This document shows positions 1-12,040 of a stretch of DNA of 64,000 nt, piece by piece (the first letter of the stretch is position 1; each line of letters opens with the position of its first letter). Source of the stretch: Isoetes taiwanensis (taxonomy: Eukaryota > Streptophyta > Lycopodiopsida > Isoetales > Isoetaceae); NCBI GenBank assembly GCA_021234155.1, contig JAJEKV010000866.1:1-64000 (forward strand), written 5' to 3'. Under the pieces are notes generated by a model. It ran no database searches. It saw nothing but the letters and a program-made list of their open reading frames with translations, and had not been told where the DNA came from. Position numbers and translations under genes: made by a program.

Positions 1-104
1 TGTAATTTATATGGAACTAAGATGGAGTTTAGTTTCGTTAAAGGAAATATAAAAGCAAAAAGAAAACGGTGGGGATAAGCTTAGCCAACATGAGATTGAT
101 AACA

Positions 105-1680
105 AGACGGTTCGAGTGGTACCTGCCAAAATTGGGATCCGAGCTTGTCAAATGGGGTATGTATATTCCGTATAATTCCACCTAACATGGCACCAAGTGG
201 TTCGGTGCGTATTGAAGGCCGAAGTGCACAGCACTTTCCTCAAAAAGAGAGGCCTTTTTGGATGATAACGAGATCGCTATTACATTTTTCGCATTAACAT
301 GTTCGATTTACTAAAAGCTGAATCACTGGGATGACACTGTAGCATGCATGAAATTAGTGGATGAGGATACAAGGCTTTTCGCCACTATCCGCACACCCAT
401 GATGCTGTCAGGAGGTCCATGATGTACTCAACCTTCATAAGAGATGCTCCGTTCCCATGAGAGGTGGCCAACGAATTTAAGATTACCAATCCTGTGGTAA
501 AGAATAAAAAAGTCACTAGTGATCCTCCTCAAGCGAACAAGAGCCTATGATGGTTAGCAATTGCCCTTTAACGTGAATATGTTATCCGGAGAAAAAGGTG
601 CCATCATGAACACAGTCCAAACTTGGTAAAGACAAGAAGCAAATTTCAACAGAAAGTAGCTTGTTGGATTTAGGCACAATATTAAGGCTCTAACTCTTAC
701 AAAACTCGTAGCACCCGCCCCGTTATGTCGCCTCGATGGTTGAATTGCATGGAGTAAAGGTAAAACATGCCTTTGGGAGACAAAGAATTTGTGTCACCGC
801 CCCTATAAGCATCAGACGGTGGAAAATTGCGGCAATATCATGATGCCGAGAGGTGAAGTTGTGCTCATGAGGACGCCTATAAACTTTAACCGTAGGGATT
901 GGTAAAGAAGAAGTTCGGATCGCCATGCAAAAGCACGCAGCTTTTTGGAAAGAAATGCAATAAAAATAACGGATCCGGCTGGGATGAAGGCTACATGGGC
1001 TAAGAAGTCTCAAGAAAGAGAACCATTTTACATCGTGAAAGCTATGGAGGACATTCTCGCTTTCTCTCAAGTGTAAATGTGACAAATTTGGTAAAAACAA
1101 AATTTGGCGCGGTAAAGACCATAACCCGGGTTTGACCACATGCTATATGGTACATGATGAACAATACGCATGTTTTTGCATCGGATGAAAAGTCGCGACC
1201 AGCAGCATTCTCGAAGTTCTATAACATGGTAAACTCTCTAAACCTATGAGGAAAGGTGCCGGGCCTTCCGGGCTTACCTAAAAGTTAGGGAGACTCTATT
1301 GATATGACTTCTAATGCGATGGTCGAGAACAAAAAAGACAGACTTCAAAGAAGTGTTTGGTAACACTAAGCTTGTGGATATCTTGAAAGAACTATTAAAA
1401 TGTAAGTTTCTTTTCCGATTGCCCTCCCCGGATGCGGATGGCAATGTCTTCAAAAAAGTTCTTACAAAAAGAAAAACCTCATATATGACGCAGGATGAAA
1501 TAAAGATAATCATGCCTCCAAAGTGCAACAAGAAGGCCGCTTATGGTCCACACCCCACCACTTCTAGTGGGTATAGAACAAGTTTCGTATGAGGCACCAA
1601 ATATTGAGAGGACACCGGACACCAAGTGAACAAAAAATCAGGGAGGACATAGTCGCATTTCCGCTGGAGTTGCTCAAACC
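105..1680 (+). pseudogene. Decayed copy of the PLE ORF1
   Basis: This region aligns by eye along its length with the intact ORF1 at 23136-24743. Landmarks in order are a GTGGTACC-type start block near 115, a GATGATAACGAGATC acidic block near 260, AGCATGCATGAAATT near 341, the K-C-K-C-D block near 1073, and a C-terminal block at 1335-1570 that reads EVFGNTK, then IMPPK and TTSSG, against EFGNSK, IMPPK and ATSSSG in the intact copy. The frame is broken many times, so no full-length product is possible. Function of the protein is unknown. It sits upstream of a decayed RT in the same order as in the intact element. Confidence 0.8.
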
Positions 1681-1700
1681 AAGATCTCCTTTTAAATAAT

Positions 1701-1987
1701 GTAAGTATTCATATGCATCTGATTTAGTATATGTTTGTTGCAAATATGTAAAGTAATACCAAGTTTATCCGTTAATGACATGGATTGTTATAGAATGCTA
1801 TAAACGCCGTGAACTAAACCGTAAACATGACCTCCCGGTCATAAAGCAACCCTTTTCATGGGGGCATTTTTAATTTCATGGCAAATCCCCGCCAAGAGAA
1901 CATCGGATGACTCTCCGTGCATACATGTGGGTTTGTACACATGGATGTAAGGTTTTGGGTACTAACCATTTGCTAACCGAATTCAAG
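1701..1987 (+). other. Inter-ORF spacer with intron-like ends (relic copy)
   Basis: The gap between the ORF1 relic and the RT relic begins with a good 5' splice-like site, GTAAGTAT at 1701, just after the ORF1 stop region. It ends near TTTGCTAACCGAATTCAAG (about 1970-1987), which resembles a branch point plus 3' splice site. RT similarity begins soon after. The intact element has a matching arrangement at 24761 to about 25035. Splicing is inferred, not shown. Confidence 0.35.
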
Positions 1988-2009
1988 GTGATAAAGATAG
2001 AATTCTGAT

Positions 2010-3960
2010 CGTGAAAGTCAAGGTAGATGGGCTATAAAACATACAAAGGGCAAGGGCCAAGAAAAAGTGTATACACTTCGTGTTTTTTCCAAAGTCAGAG
2101 ACAAGATCAAATTTCATAAGGTTTTCTCCGAGATTATATGCAATAGATTCGAGAAGTTGGGCAAAAGATCATGGATCAAACCATTTTCGGTTGGACTTAC
2201 AATCAATGCCTTAAGAGCATGTTATATAAACCAAAGCCCGCGCTTTGCGGAAGCTGCCCGAGGTCCCGTGGTCCTTGTAGCAATCCTAGCCTGGCCAAAT
2301 TTGTCTCAAAGGAGACAGGGCACATACGAACCACTGACCTCTATTGTGCATAGTAATTTCTTAGGAAGTGGTTGGCTATTGGTTTAAAACCACATCCCGA
2401 TAAAACCATTTACCTCAATAAATTCAAAACCGAGATGGAAAACAAAGGAACAATTTTTTGAAATACATAAGTATATCCTTAATGGATTGTTTGATAGCAC
2501 CTTTATTCTGAGATCGAAAAGACTGATTATGGCCAAGGCACTTAGGATGGCCAAGGACTTTGTTAAAGCTAATTCTGGAAAACAGAAGAAGTTTCAGATC
2601 ATTGATGGGGCAGTAACCAAAAACATTAATTGGTTAACCAGCAACTTCTACATTTCAGGGGTGGATAAGGCGGCAAATAACCCCTGTTTTATTTGTCCGA
2701 AACACATTAGGGAGCAGGCTCTGCTGAGATTATGCAGCGAGGATTTTATCGAACTTAGCATCAACCCAATGGTGCTAATGGAATCCATCAGTCACAATAT
2801 TCAAAGTTTCCTTGGTGAAAGGGCTATCATTAATCAGAATTTACCATTTCTTCTAGCCATCTACAAAGCACACAAGCAAACGTACCGGTGGATTACTAGT
2901 GCATTTGAATCGATCTTTTCCCAGCTGGCAGCTTTGGTGGCTGCGGGATTGAATACATTCCTAGCAATCTGGCCTGAAATTTGTGAAAGCAAATTGGCTT
3001 TCAAAGTTAATTTCTTTAGAAAAGAGAAAATCAAAGCCTCTTGGGTAATTAATTCGGTCTATGATCTGGTCTGCAATTTACCAGCAACAATCACAGAAGT
3101 ATTTGTAGCCGACATTTCTAGGTGCTACGAGAACATTCCCATTGAGGGGGATGATGGGATTTGTGCCATTCTCGCACTGATGACTGCCATGGTGTGGAAA
3201 CATCAAAGGGCTAAAAACAGAAACCATAGAATGTGGTATAAAGTTAAAAACAATGGAGAAATAGTGTTGGAATGGAAGGTTGATGCACCAATGGGCAAAT
3301 GTTGGATTAGCATGGAAGAGTTGGATTTTATAAAAATGAACACATGGCTCTTAAGAAATTGCTATTTGCAGATGGGTGAGAGAGTATGGAAAACAGATTA
3401 GGGGCATCCCCATGGGCTTCTTCAAGCCCCTCGCATGGTGCAACCTATACTTGGCCTGGTCCGAGCTACATTTCATCCTGCATCTAGTGAACAATAATGA
3501 ATCGACGCCGCAGCCTTTGCCAATACCTTCGTGTACATTGATGACCCAACAAGTTTAAACAACAAACACATCAGAAGTACCGCCATGGATGAGCATGCGG
3601 GAACTCAAAGACAATCGTGTACAATCTCAATTATCTAACAATTCAAGATGAGATAAAGATATTGGCCTTTGTTGCTACAGATTACATAATGGGAAGAAAG
3701 ATCAACTTTCTAAATATGTGCATTGAGGTAATCGATCCAACTAATGGCATTTATGAGACCTATAGGTATGATGTTTTAGATAAGTTGCCGCGCCGCATCC
3801 AAATTTGGGCATGCTAATGGATGCACCCTACCACATGGCTAAGAATGTCACAAGGCCGCAAATTCAACCTTGCTTATATGTACACAATGATCCGCCCGAA
3901 AGTAAAGATGTGATCTAAAATACCGGTGCATAAACTGCTTATCGAAGAAAGGCTTTAATG
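2010..3960 (+). pseudogene. Decayed Penelope-like reverse transcriptase
   Basis: The longest open piece is 2487-3401 (304 codons). It matches residues of the intact RT at 25105-27012 throughout: GVDKAANNPCFICPKH for the DKA/G block, LPFLLAIYKAHK, VFVADISRCYENIP for palm motif A, then after a frameshift at about 3400 RGIPMGF and WCNLYLAW. The catalytic block appears as YIDD near 3538. Upstream pieces (2067-2350) match the GHIRTMDL region in two frames, and the C-terminal part (3617-3960) is also frameshifted, ending with a GF-rich tail. Non-functional as written. Some breaks may be sequencing errors rather than true mutations. Confidence 0.88.
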
Positions 3961-4101
3961 CGAGGACATTTGGCATACCGTCAACAAAACACTCACACAT
4001 GGAGTTTTTCCAGACTCACGTTCAACCTAGCAATCTTCTTCGTCTCGAACTTAAAAAAATACAGTACTCCCTTTGTTAATAGAGTTCCTTTAGTAGTTGG
4101 T

Positions 4102-4130
4102 GGGGATCCCTAGAACATAGGGATCCTCCC
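4102..4130 (+). promoter_or_regulatory. 3' terminal hairpin of the PLE relic
   Basis: GGATCCCTA (4104-4112), a five-base loop GAACA, then TAGGGATCC (4118-4126) form a perfect 9-bp stem, with further G/C-rich pairing outside. It sits about 150 bases after the RT relic and about 65 bases before a (TA)n tract. Equivalent hairpins with different stems follow the intact element (27201) and units B and C (37256, 40849). Confidence 0.6.
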
Positions 4131-4186
4131 GCCCCTATGAATTTAGGGTTCTATATATATATATTCCTATATAGGTATATGTGGTA

Positions 4187-4288
<102 letters not shown>

Positions 4289-4895
4289 CAAATATATATA
4301 TACAAATTAAAAATAAGTAACAAGGGCTTTGGACCTTGCCCCAAAAAGTACAGGTCTGACGGTTAGACAGAGGTAAAAAGATTTTGTGAACGTATGACTA
4401 TAGAGTAGAAGAGCACCGTGGCACTTGTAATTTGGGCCTCGCATAGTACTAACCTTGTGTACAGGTTCACCTCTTAGAATGGGTGGGATGTCGGAATGTC
4501 TGCTGCCTGAAATGATTGAAGCTAAAATTGGCACCACACACGGTGTTGGAAAGGTACAATAATGTTGATTGCACTTTCATCTAGGGCCTTGAGCTCCTAT
4601 TCTGAAGCCCAGCATAGTCTAATAAGGTTTTGGATTAGATGCCAAGATCAAACTTGACCTAGCATATCGAATCAAACGTTTCCAGCTAGAGATGCAACAG
4701 GAATAAGTGCTTAGAACTCTGGAGTGCCTTAGTTAGGTTTTCCTGGAATTAACATCCAAGTTTACCTTGGTGCTTAATCAAGCACTGTCTTAGGACCACC
4801 CTAATGGAAGCAGCGATATAGACGGGTATGATAAACTAAGTCTCATGAACTCAAAATGGCATGCCCCATGAAAATTAAGTAAAATATGAGGAAGG

Positions 4896-5075
4896 TTTGC
4901 TAATTTTAACATGATAGACCGGGTAACTTTAACATGTTAGACCATGTAATTTTAATATATGTAGACCTTGTAATTTCAACATGGTTTTGTCCGTGCCATG
5001 TAACTCTTAACATGGCTCTCGCTTTATAGGACACATTTTGACATGATAAATTTAACATGCTTTACCGTGTTTTTA
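4896..5075. repeat. Degenerate short tandem repeat
   Basis: A phrase close to GTAATTTTAACATG followed by TAGACC recurs about every 30 bases five or six times, with drift. No coding potential is seen. Confidence 0.6.
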
Positions 5076-5639
5076 ATACGGCTTACTCCATATTTCATTA
5101 AGCTGAACGCTCGGGATAGCCACTGGTGGTGAATAAGGCACCTTGCAGTAACTAGTAACAAGGCAGGGTACCTCATGGGTGATAGTACTGGGGGACAGTG
5201 GACCATGGGAAATGGTTACGTATAAATTACAAGGGCAAATATCCATGCGTACATAACCACCATTGGTGGAGGGGTAAGTTTATTTATTGATTTATTGATT
5301 ATATTGAGTATGGAATACTGGTAATGTGTTAACATATGGAGTATGTCATGGAAAAATCCAACTAAGTTCCCCTTTAGGGTTCGCGATTCCAACAGGGCTA
5401 CTATTTCCACAACCTTTAGAACAGATCATGGCGGCTGAGGTTCGTGATTTGTCGGGCAGATCAAAAAGGCATCATGAAACGTAGCTGTGGGTCTTCAAGT
5501 GGCTCAGATAAATTTGGTCTAGCAGAAGCCAACACCATGCAAATCTCCTCTATGACAAACTGGTACATATCTATCCTGCCAAAAACGGCCTGCTCTCTGT
5601 TTTAGCAAAGCCTAATCATGGAAGGAACATGGGTACCGT

Positions 5640-6075
5640 GCATCGATCTGGACAACCAGGCTATTGGTTGGCTATATGAAAATAGCATTCCACGGGCTTA
5701 TCGGAAGCATTTTAGCGCTTAAGTTCTTGGACCACACATGGCCAAGAACAAACTAACAAGGCAGAGATGATCAATTGATTAAGGGCGCAGCATTGACCGC
5801 AAGCCCTATGCAAGAAGGGAATTTGGAGGTCTATGCTCAACCAAGCAAAGCGCTCTTGGTGGGCATTATGGAAAAATATCGGGTTGGCGTGCAATCCGAC
5901 CCTAAAGAGAGAGGGTGGCATCAGCAAATACATCACACAAACCAACTAGCAAAGTGAGGTGAAGGAAACACTGTGAAGGCAAAGATGCATATAGATGAAC
6001 TCTATGGGAATCAACTGGAGAGTAACACCGATTGAGGATTTACCACCGGACCCGAGCCAAAGCTGAATCAGGTTT
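5640..6075 (+). pseudogene. ORF0 relic (small leader protein of the PLE family)
   Basis: Two blocks match the leader ORF of the intact element. The first reads IDLDNQAIGWLYEN (about 5642-5685), compared with NLDAKEDMAIGLMMRK. The second reads LIKGAA... and AQPSKALLVGIMEKY (about 5775-5880), compared with IAQPSKGLLQEIVDKF. Both copies end in NQVF across the sequence AATCAGGTTTTT. Conservation of these protein blocks between otherwise unalignable leaders is evidence that the leader was translated. No known domain is recognised. Confidence 0.5.
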
Positions 6076-6996
6076 TTATGAGTTGCAATAGAATCTCTTG
6101 AGCTAGTTTTCATGAGGGCTTCTATTCTTTAAGCAATTAAAAAAAAGCATTGCACTCTAGCATCACACTGTGTATATTGCTAAAACCAAAGGTAAAATTA
6201 TGACCTAGGACTTAGATCTCAAGTCTAAACTATAGATAAATGCATCAAAATGGCTTCTACTTGCTATTTACCGGATCGCAAAGCACTCCAAAATGTAGAT
6301 ACAAGAACATCTTTAATGATAGATGCAAGTTTAACTCGAGGTATAGAATTTGGTCTAGTGCTATTCGTGATCGTAAAATTGACATGCATAATATTATCCC
6401 TATGGAAATACAATGGCCAAAGCCGCTTGGGCTACGATACTTTTAAGTTATGGATAAGTAAGTTGCCTTGTTACCACTAAACGGAACCAAATTTTCTATT
6501 GTGGATAAAGCAAAGATGCAAAGACTGGCCATATGACCTTTATAGAGTTATGGCAAGTAATATCCTAATTGTACCACCCTTTTTCTCAAGCAGATTATGT
6601 AGGTGACAATACAAGGCAAAAGATGTGTTTATCTTATTTGAGTAGGTAATTAACTAAGCCCTCTTCTTAAATTCGCAAGTACCGCAAGAATGGGGAATCG
6701 CATCTCGGATAATATATGGTTGGTATTTGACCTTGTTCATAAGCGTAACGTAATAAATGCATGGGACCCCGCAGCTCATAACCAAAGAAATGGCATCTAC
6801 TAGTTCAAGAAGGCGGCAGCATCATGGCTATTTGATTGCCTAGCTATTATTTGGTAATATGTAGACAATGAAAATGTAGCCAAGAATTGTATATATGGGT
6901 TCGCGAAGACCTGCATGCACCCTTTGCTAATTGATTATGTTGCCTATTTAAGTTTGGGCAATATGTAGACACCAATAACGGTTTAAATGTTGAATT

Positions 6997-7116
6997 GGTG
7001 AAGGGCGTTGAGCCATGTTTAGGACCTCATTGCTTACCCGCTAATCCCTATCATTATTACCCGCCTTGGCTAATATTTGGTTGTTTGGATTGCAGGTAAC
7101 CTGGTCCGACATCTCC
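6997..7116 (+). promoter_or_regulatory. Motif 1: hairpin around a 3' splice-like site
   Basis: Opens with GGTGAAGGGCG and closes with ATCTCC. The outer stem pairs GGACC (7022-7026) with GGTCC (7103-7107), supported by ATGT (7015-7018) with ACAT (7109-7112). The inner stem pairs TTACC (7034-7038) with GGTAA (7095-7099). Inside are CTAAT (7070-7074) and TTGCAG/GTAACC, resembling a branch point and acceptor 22 bases apart. Outer stem bases differ from those of other copies but pairing is kept. Confidence 0.65.
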
Positions 7117-8352
7117 AATTTCTGTTTTGAATTTTGGATGTTTGGAGATTCCGCGGTTGCAAAAGGAAGAACAAGCTTGCTATAGTCTCACCGACTATGC
7201 AATTTTTTGTTAGTATTTTAGTGTTGTTTTCTATCTCTTACAAAGACGAGGTAAACAACTTATGCACTCTATATTCTCGAATTATGCTCATAATACTATT
7301 GTATATTGGGCATTTACATCTGGAGGCATAATATTGGTGTAAAACTTTTTTTCTGCTTCAAAATCGAATGGAAGGTATTATCATTGCATAATGCATGCTG
7401 TAATTTAGCTAGGATTCTGGTCTTCCAGCAGTACTAATATTTTATCAAATGCTCTTGATACGTTTGAATTAACGTTGCATGATTCTCTGCATCTAGAAAA
7501 AATCATATGCATTTCTGGCAGAAACACATGTTAAAATTTTTTTCAACCGTTCAAACCTCTTAAAGCAAGCTTGTATTGGTCAAATTAAGAACCCAGATAG
7601 CCAAGAATTAAGTGGACTGTAGCCTGACCTTAAATAGGGCAGACCTCCTTACAGAAACGGATGGAAAAGCAACTATGATGCAAAATGTTGTTAGTGTTCT
7701 TGCATTTTTTCATGAACCATGGTAGCCATGGATGTATTAGCAAATGATTTACAAAGACTTTGCACCTTTCGTGAAATTACATAGAAATCACTTTGTAGTT
7801 TTTCCTCCGATTTCGCCCCATAGGTGACCTTTAAGCATGGCTTAGGAAAATGCTAACCTAAGCTCGGTGAAGTAAAGATTCTAGTGCATTGCATGGTGGA
7901 TAGCCCCTAAGATTTAAGCATAACTAATCGGGCAGTCCGGGTATTTCAAATTAATGTCTACAATAGTAAATTGCCAATGTAAACATCGATTGATTGTATG
8001 TCAAGCAATATGATCGGGTCATATGTTTAGGGAAAGTACAAAGATGACTTCCAAGGTTTTTTTCTAGAAAAAATGATGAGCATAAACAATTTGTTGTATT
8101 ATATTAGACCTAGTCTCAATTGATAGGACTTTGCGATACAAATCTATACTGTGACATATAGGATTGATTGCTATGGTTACGTGAATTGTTAGAGTAAAAA
8201 AACCCTTTGGTTCTCAGATTGTGTCAATTGGACTTGTGCTTAAGCATAAATAGAAGAGTCTAGTAAATGATCTCCATGTCCCCACCAAGGTCGGGACCTG
8301 GATAAGTTCTTTGGCTTTTGGCTTTGGAATGTCTTAGTCTTTTTATATATAT

Positions 8353-8355
<3 letters not shown>

Positions 8356-8444
<89 letters not shown>
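8356..8444. repeat. (TA)n microsatellite
   Basis: About 89 bases of TA, closing the leader-only element copy on its left. Confidence 0.97.
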
Positions 8445-8445
<1 letters not shown>

Positions 8446-11010
8446 TTTCCACGCTAGGGTCTAACCCAGCCTAAGTTTTATAATCTACACTTTGACCACT
8501 CACAAAGCATGAGAATTTCTGGGTCCCGCACTACCTGTTCCCCGGCACTCTTTGTTCTTTTAGTAGTATTATTAATGCAAACAGAGTACAATCAAAGTTC
8601 AGTTTATTGTAATAAAAGCATAATTGATCTCTTACCATGCAACAGGGGTATACGTGTGTGTCTGCAAGCTTGATGTAATCCCAATTTTGATTCAGCCTCA
8701 CTTCATATAATGTGCTTATCTATGGTAGTTTAGGAACCAGAAATCCGCTTAAGCAGTAGTCATGTACATAATTGCTCAACTTATATCTATTTATCAATTG
8801 CAAAGGTTAAAACCATATTTAGGCCAAAGATTCAGCTAATTTTATCTCAAATTTCAGTGATGCATGTAAAGAATTAAACTGGTAGCTTTTGACTTTTTTG
8901 CCTTATTATTTCACCTAATAATATAGCCGCATTCACAAGTTTTTTAACTTATTAGTCCTGATTCACCAAAACCTTTGGCCACAATAGGTTTTACATCCCT
9001 ATGTAACCATAAATTAGTCCCCGGATTTCAGATTAAATTTCAGCATGTGTACTCTTAGATTAACAAGTAATTAATGCAAAAGAAGGGTATTTTCACCGCA
9101 ATCATGTTTTAAGTATTCTCAAAATGTTACAACAACCTATTTAGCTTCGTGAGTATTTTAGCATAAAGACATGCCGCCGCTGCACTCAAAATCATATGTC
9201 ATTGTCTAGAGTATCAGCTATGCATGTATAATTGCCGAAAACATAATTCTATTGATGCATATTCATATGTCCGAAAAAGCAAAAAGAAAACGTAAAGTGG
9301 ATCCTTTAATCAAACCGCAGCTTTTAATTTGAAAGGTATTTGCGATCGTCCAAAAGTTCAAACATCCTATGCATCCACAAAATAGAGTAAAGGGGAGCTC
9401 CAATGCAGCCCGCAGCCCAACCGGACCTACATTAGCAAGAATTTGGCAAAGAGGAGAGGGGGTCGTAAGCATTGGAGGAATCCCTTGCTTTTATCCGGCC
9501 TCTTTAAATTTTATGATGCAGAGGATGAGTAGTATAGAAAGTTTTTAACCAAAATATAAGTACTCTAAAATTCAGCATAAAATTACTCCATGTGTGATAG
9601 AATACAATGTCAAAGCCGCTACATCAAGATTCGTGATAAGGTTAAAAAACTCGCGATTATAAATGTGTAATCCACGCTCTTATACCCGCTGTTTAAGCCA
9701 CCCAGTGGGTGCTCTTCACCCCTAAATAATCATGCTTGTGTTTTCTGCAGAAGAATGCTATGCATAGGCATTCAATGTAACGTAAAAACAAGCATTTTTC
9801 TTATGTTGAAAAGTGGAATCAAGTCTGAACCTTTTGACAAAGAATAAAACACAAACATAATCATCTTCTTATGTGAAAAACAAGACTATGATTTTGTATA
9901 AACCTATGCCACAAAGATGTTTTCTATGGTCGAAAATGCCTAAACCTTCTTCATAAGCATTTTAGAGAAGGTTTTGATCATGCATGATTTTGGTTATGTA
10001 GCTTTAGGAGTCGGAATCGTAAGGGGATATATTATAACTATTTCTATTCATAATGTACTCTAGAAATCAAACTACATATCTATGTTTTGACCCTCAAGGA
10101 TGTGTTTCATCCAGCATTCAATGGGTTATGGTCTCCGCCTTTTAGCATTTGTCACCGATTCGCTATTGGATTGTTGTACATGTGGATCACGGTCCTCCTT
10201 AGATGCTCCAGCTCTAGCATTTGTCGCTATTTGTAGACATTTGCGAATGACATTTTGCCTCCCGTTGTTCTTATTTTTACTATGCATTTCCGTTAGCTTA
10301 AATCGCTTTGGTACCCTTCTTATTCTTGGAACTGTGTGGTCTCACAAATTTCCACGCTTTAGGTCCCATTGTTCGCATTGCATCAAGATGCCCTAAGATT
10401 AGTGTCAAGCGCCAAGAAAGCAAGGGAAAGCAAGGCCGAAAAAGAGTTTCTAATAAAAACGCTTTTGATTGAAACACAAGTGACAAATGCCTTGCAAAGA
10501 TTTGCCGCAGATAAGGCCATTGAATTTAGGCCTCTATAATAAATCTCAAGTCATGGAGATCTTCCCGGAATATTTGGTCTAAGACCTAAGGATCCGCTTT
10601 TGATATTAATTGGGCCCAAGTATTGAGGCCATTATGGTCTTAGGCATCTTAGATAATCAATTTAATGGGTGAAGTGGACATATTTTAGAGATATCGTGAA
10701 GTGACATAGATATTTTAATGCAATGCAAATGCAAATGTCAAAGGATTTTATTATTAGCAAACCATCAAATTTTGGTTAAAACAAACCAAGTAAAATGAAT
10801 GACTAAATAGATGACGCAAAAAACATGCTATACTGCTTTTCACGCTTTAAACCCGCTATTCCAACCTTATTTAGATTCTATTAATGGCAAGGCATTTCTT
10901 GCCTTGTACATTTAGGAGATAGCCCTTTGATATTCTATGCCCCATCGCTCAATATCAGATTTAAAATTGATTTCTACATGTTCTATTTTCATGACAAAGA
11001 AGTGGCGTGG
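8445..11010. other. No gene recognised
   Basis: Only short ORFs under 100 codons with no family resemblance, on both strands. No motif 1, motif 2 or RT similarity was found by eye. Probably decayed repeats or plain intergenic sequence. Confidence 0.5.
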
Positions 11011-11011
11011 T

Positions 11012-11198
11012 TTTTACCCTTCTATTTGGTTCATTAAGCTTTCACCTAATTTTGTATAGAGAATAAGTCCATCCATCTTCCTACCGATGCATGCAAAGGC
11101 TCTTGTATGCATCGGCCAAGGCTTTTATCCTTCTATTTGGCTCATTAAATTTATCGCCATGTTTTGTATAGTTATTAAGTCCATCCGCCTCCTACCGG
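11012..11198. repeat. Two-copy tandem duplication, period about 111 bp
   Basis: The phrases CCTTCTATTTGG, CATTAA, TTTTGTATAG and AAGTCCATCC recur in the same order at about 11018 and 11130, each followed by CCTACCG. An AT-rich stretch follows (11199-11233). Confidence 0.8.
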
Positions 11199-11952
11199 AT
11201 ATATATTTATATTTATATATTTATATATATATACAAGTATGGGTACTATGAGGAAGTGTACAAAGTCAATGTACATACGCTGGGCAAGAATAGATTCCCC
11301 GAAGTTTCCTATAAGATTTTCAAGTTTACCAATATTCCATCAAGGTTCCCTATTTTAGAGAGATTCTATAAGATTCTTTGGTGGTTTTCTAGGAATCTAT
11401 TATAGATAGATATTTAGCATTATAGATAAAAGGTGTGGATACGGGAAGATCAATGACCTATTAGACTAAAAGAACAATTTATTTTGGGGTAGAATTTCAC
11501 CGACCTAACCCGACGATTTCGCGAAAAAGCCGAGGTTGCTTTTGCATAGAGAGCTCCCTTTGGCATGTTACCATTGATGTAACTTTGTAGACATGCACAC
11601 TCAAAAGGTAATTGCATATCCGAAAAATGGGGTAATCGTTTATCATCGTGGCAACAAAGTTTTAACTTACCAACACAATCAATGCCTTTAGAATATGCAA
11701 CATAGCATCATCAAATAATTATAGCAATCAAAAGATTAAAGAACATGCCCTTATTCTTGCACTAAACCTGAAACTACCCCTACAACCAACCTAAAATTTT
11801 AGAAAAGGAAGGACCTACTTGGAATTCTAAAAAAAGGAAGGAGGTATAATGCATAGCATAGCCTTTAGGACCATTGCATGATTACAAAAAGAGTTGGGAA
11901 GGTTCTTGAGGCTAGGTTGCATTGTCTTCTATGGGACGTAGCTTAAAACATC

Positions 11953-12040
11953 AAGCCCTTTTTAATTACTCCTCATAAATATCCATCATTTTGTTAGACC
12001 TGAGCCCTTTTTAATTACTCCTCATCAATACCCATCATTT
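11953..12040. repeat. Two-copy tandem duplication, period about 50 bp
   Basis: AGCCCTTTTTAATTACTCCT occurs at about 11954 and 12003, each followed by CATNAATANCCATCATTT. No coding content. Confidence 0.85.

Noticed and set aside
6997-7116. TPP or other known riboswitch, or group I/II intron core, for motif 1
   Set aside because: The expected conserved cores of these classes are not present; only the splice-like signals and the covarying stem are seen.
8240-8452. Ile/Tyr-repeat ORF on the minus strand
   Set aside because: It is translation of a (TA)n tract, not a gene; the same applies to 44256-44483.
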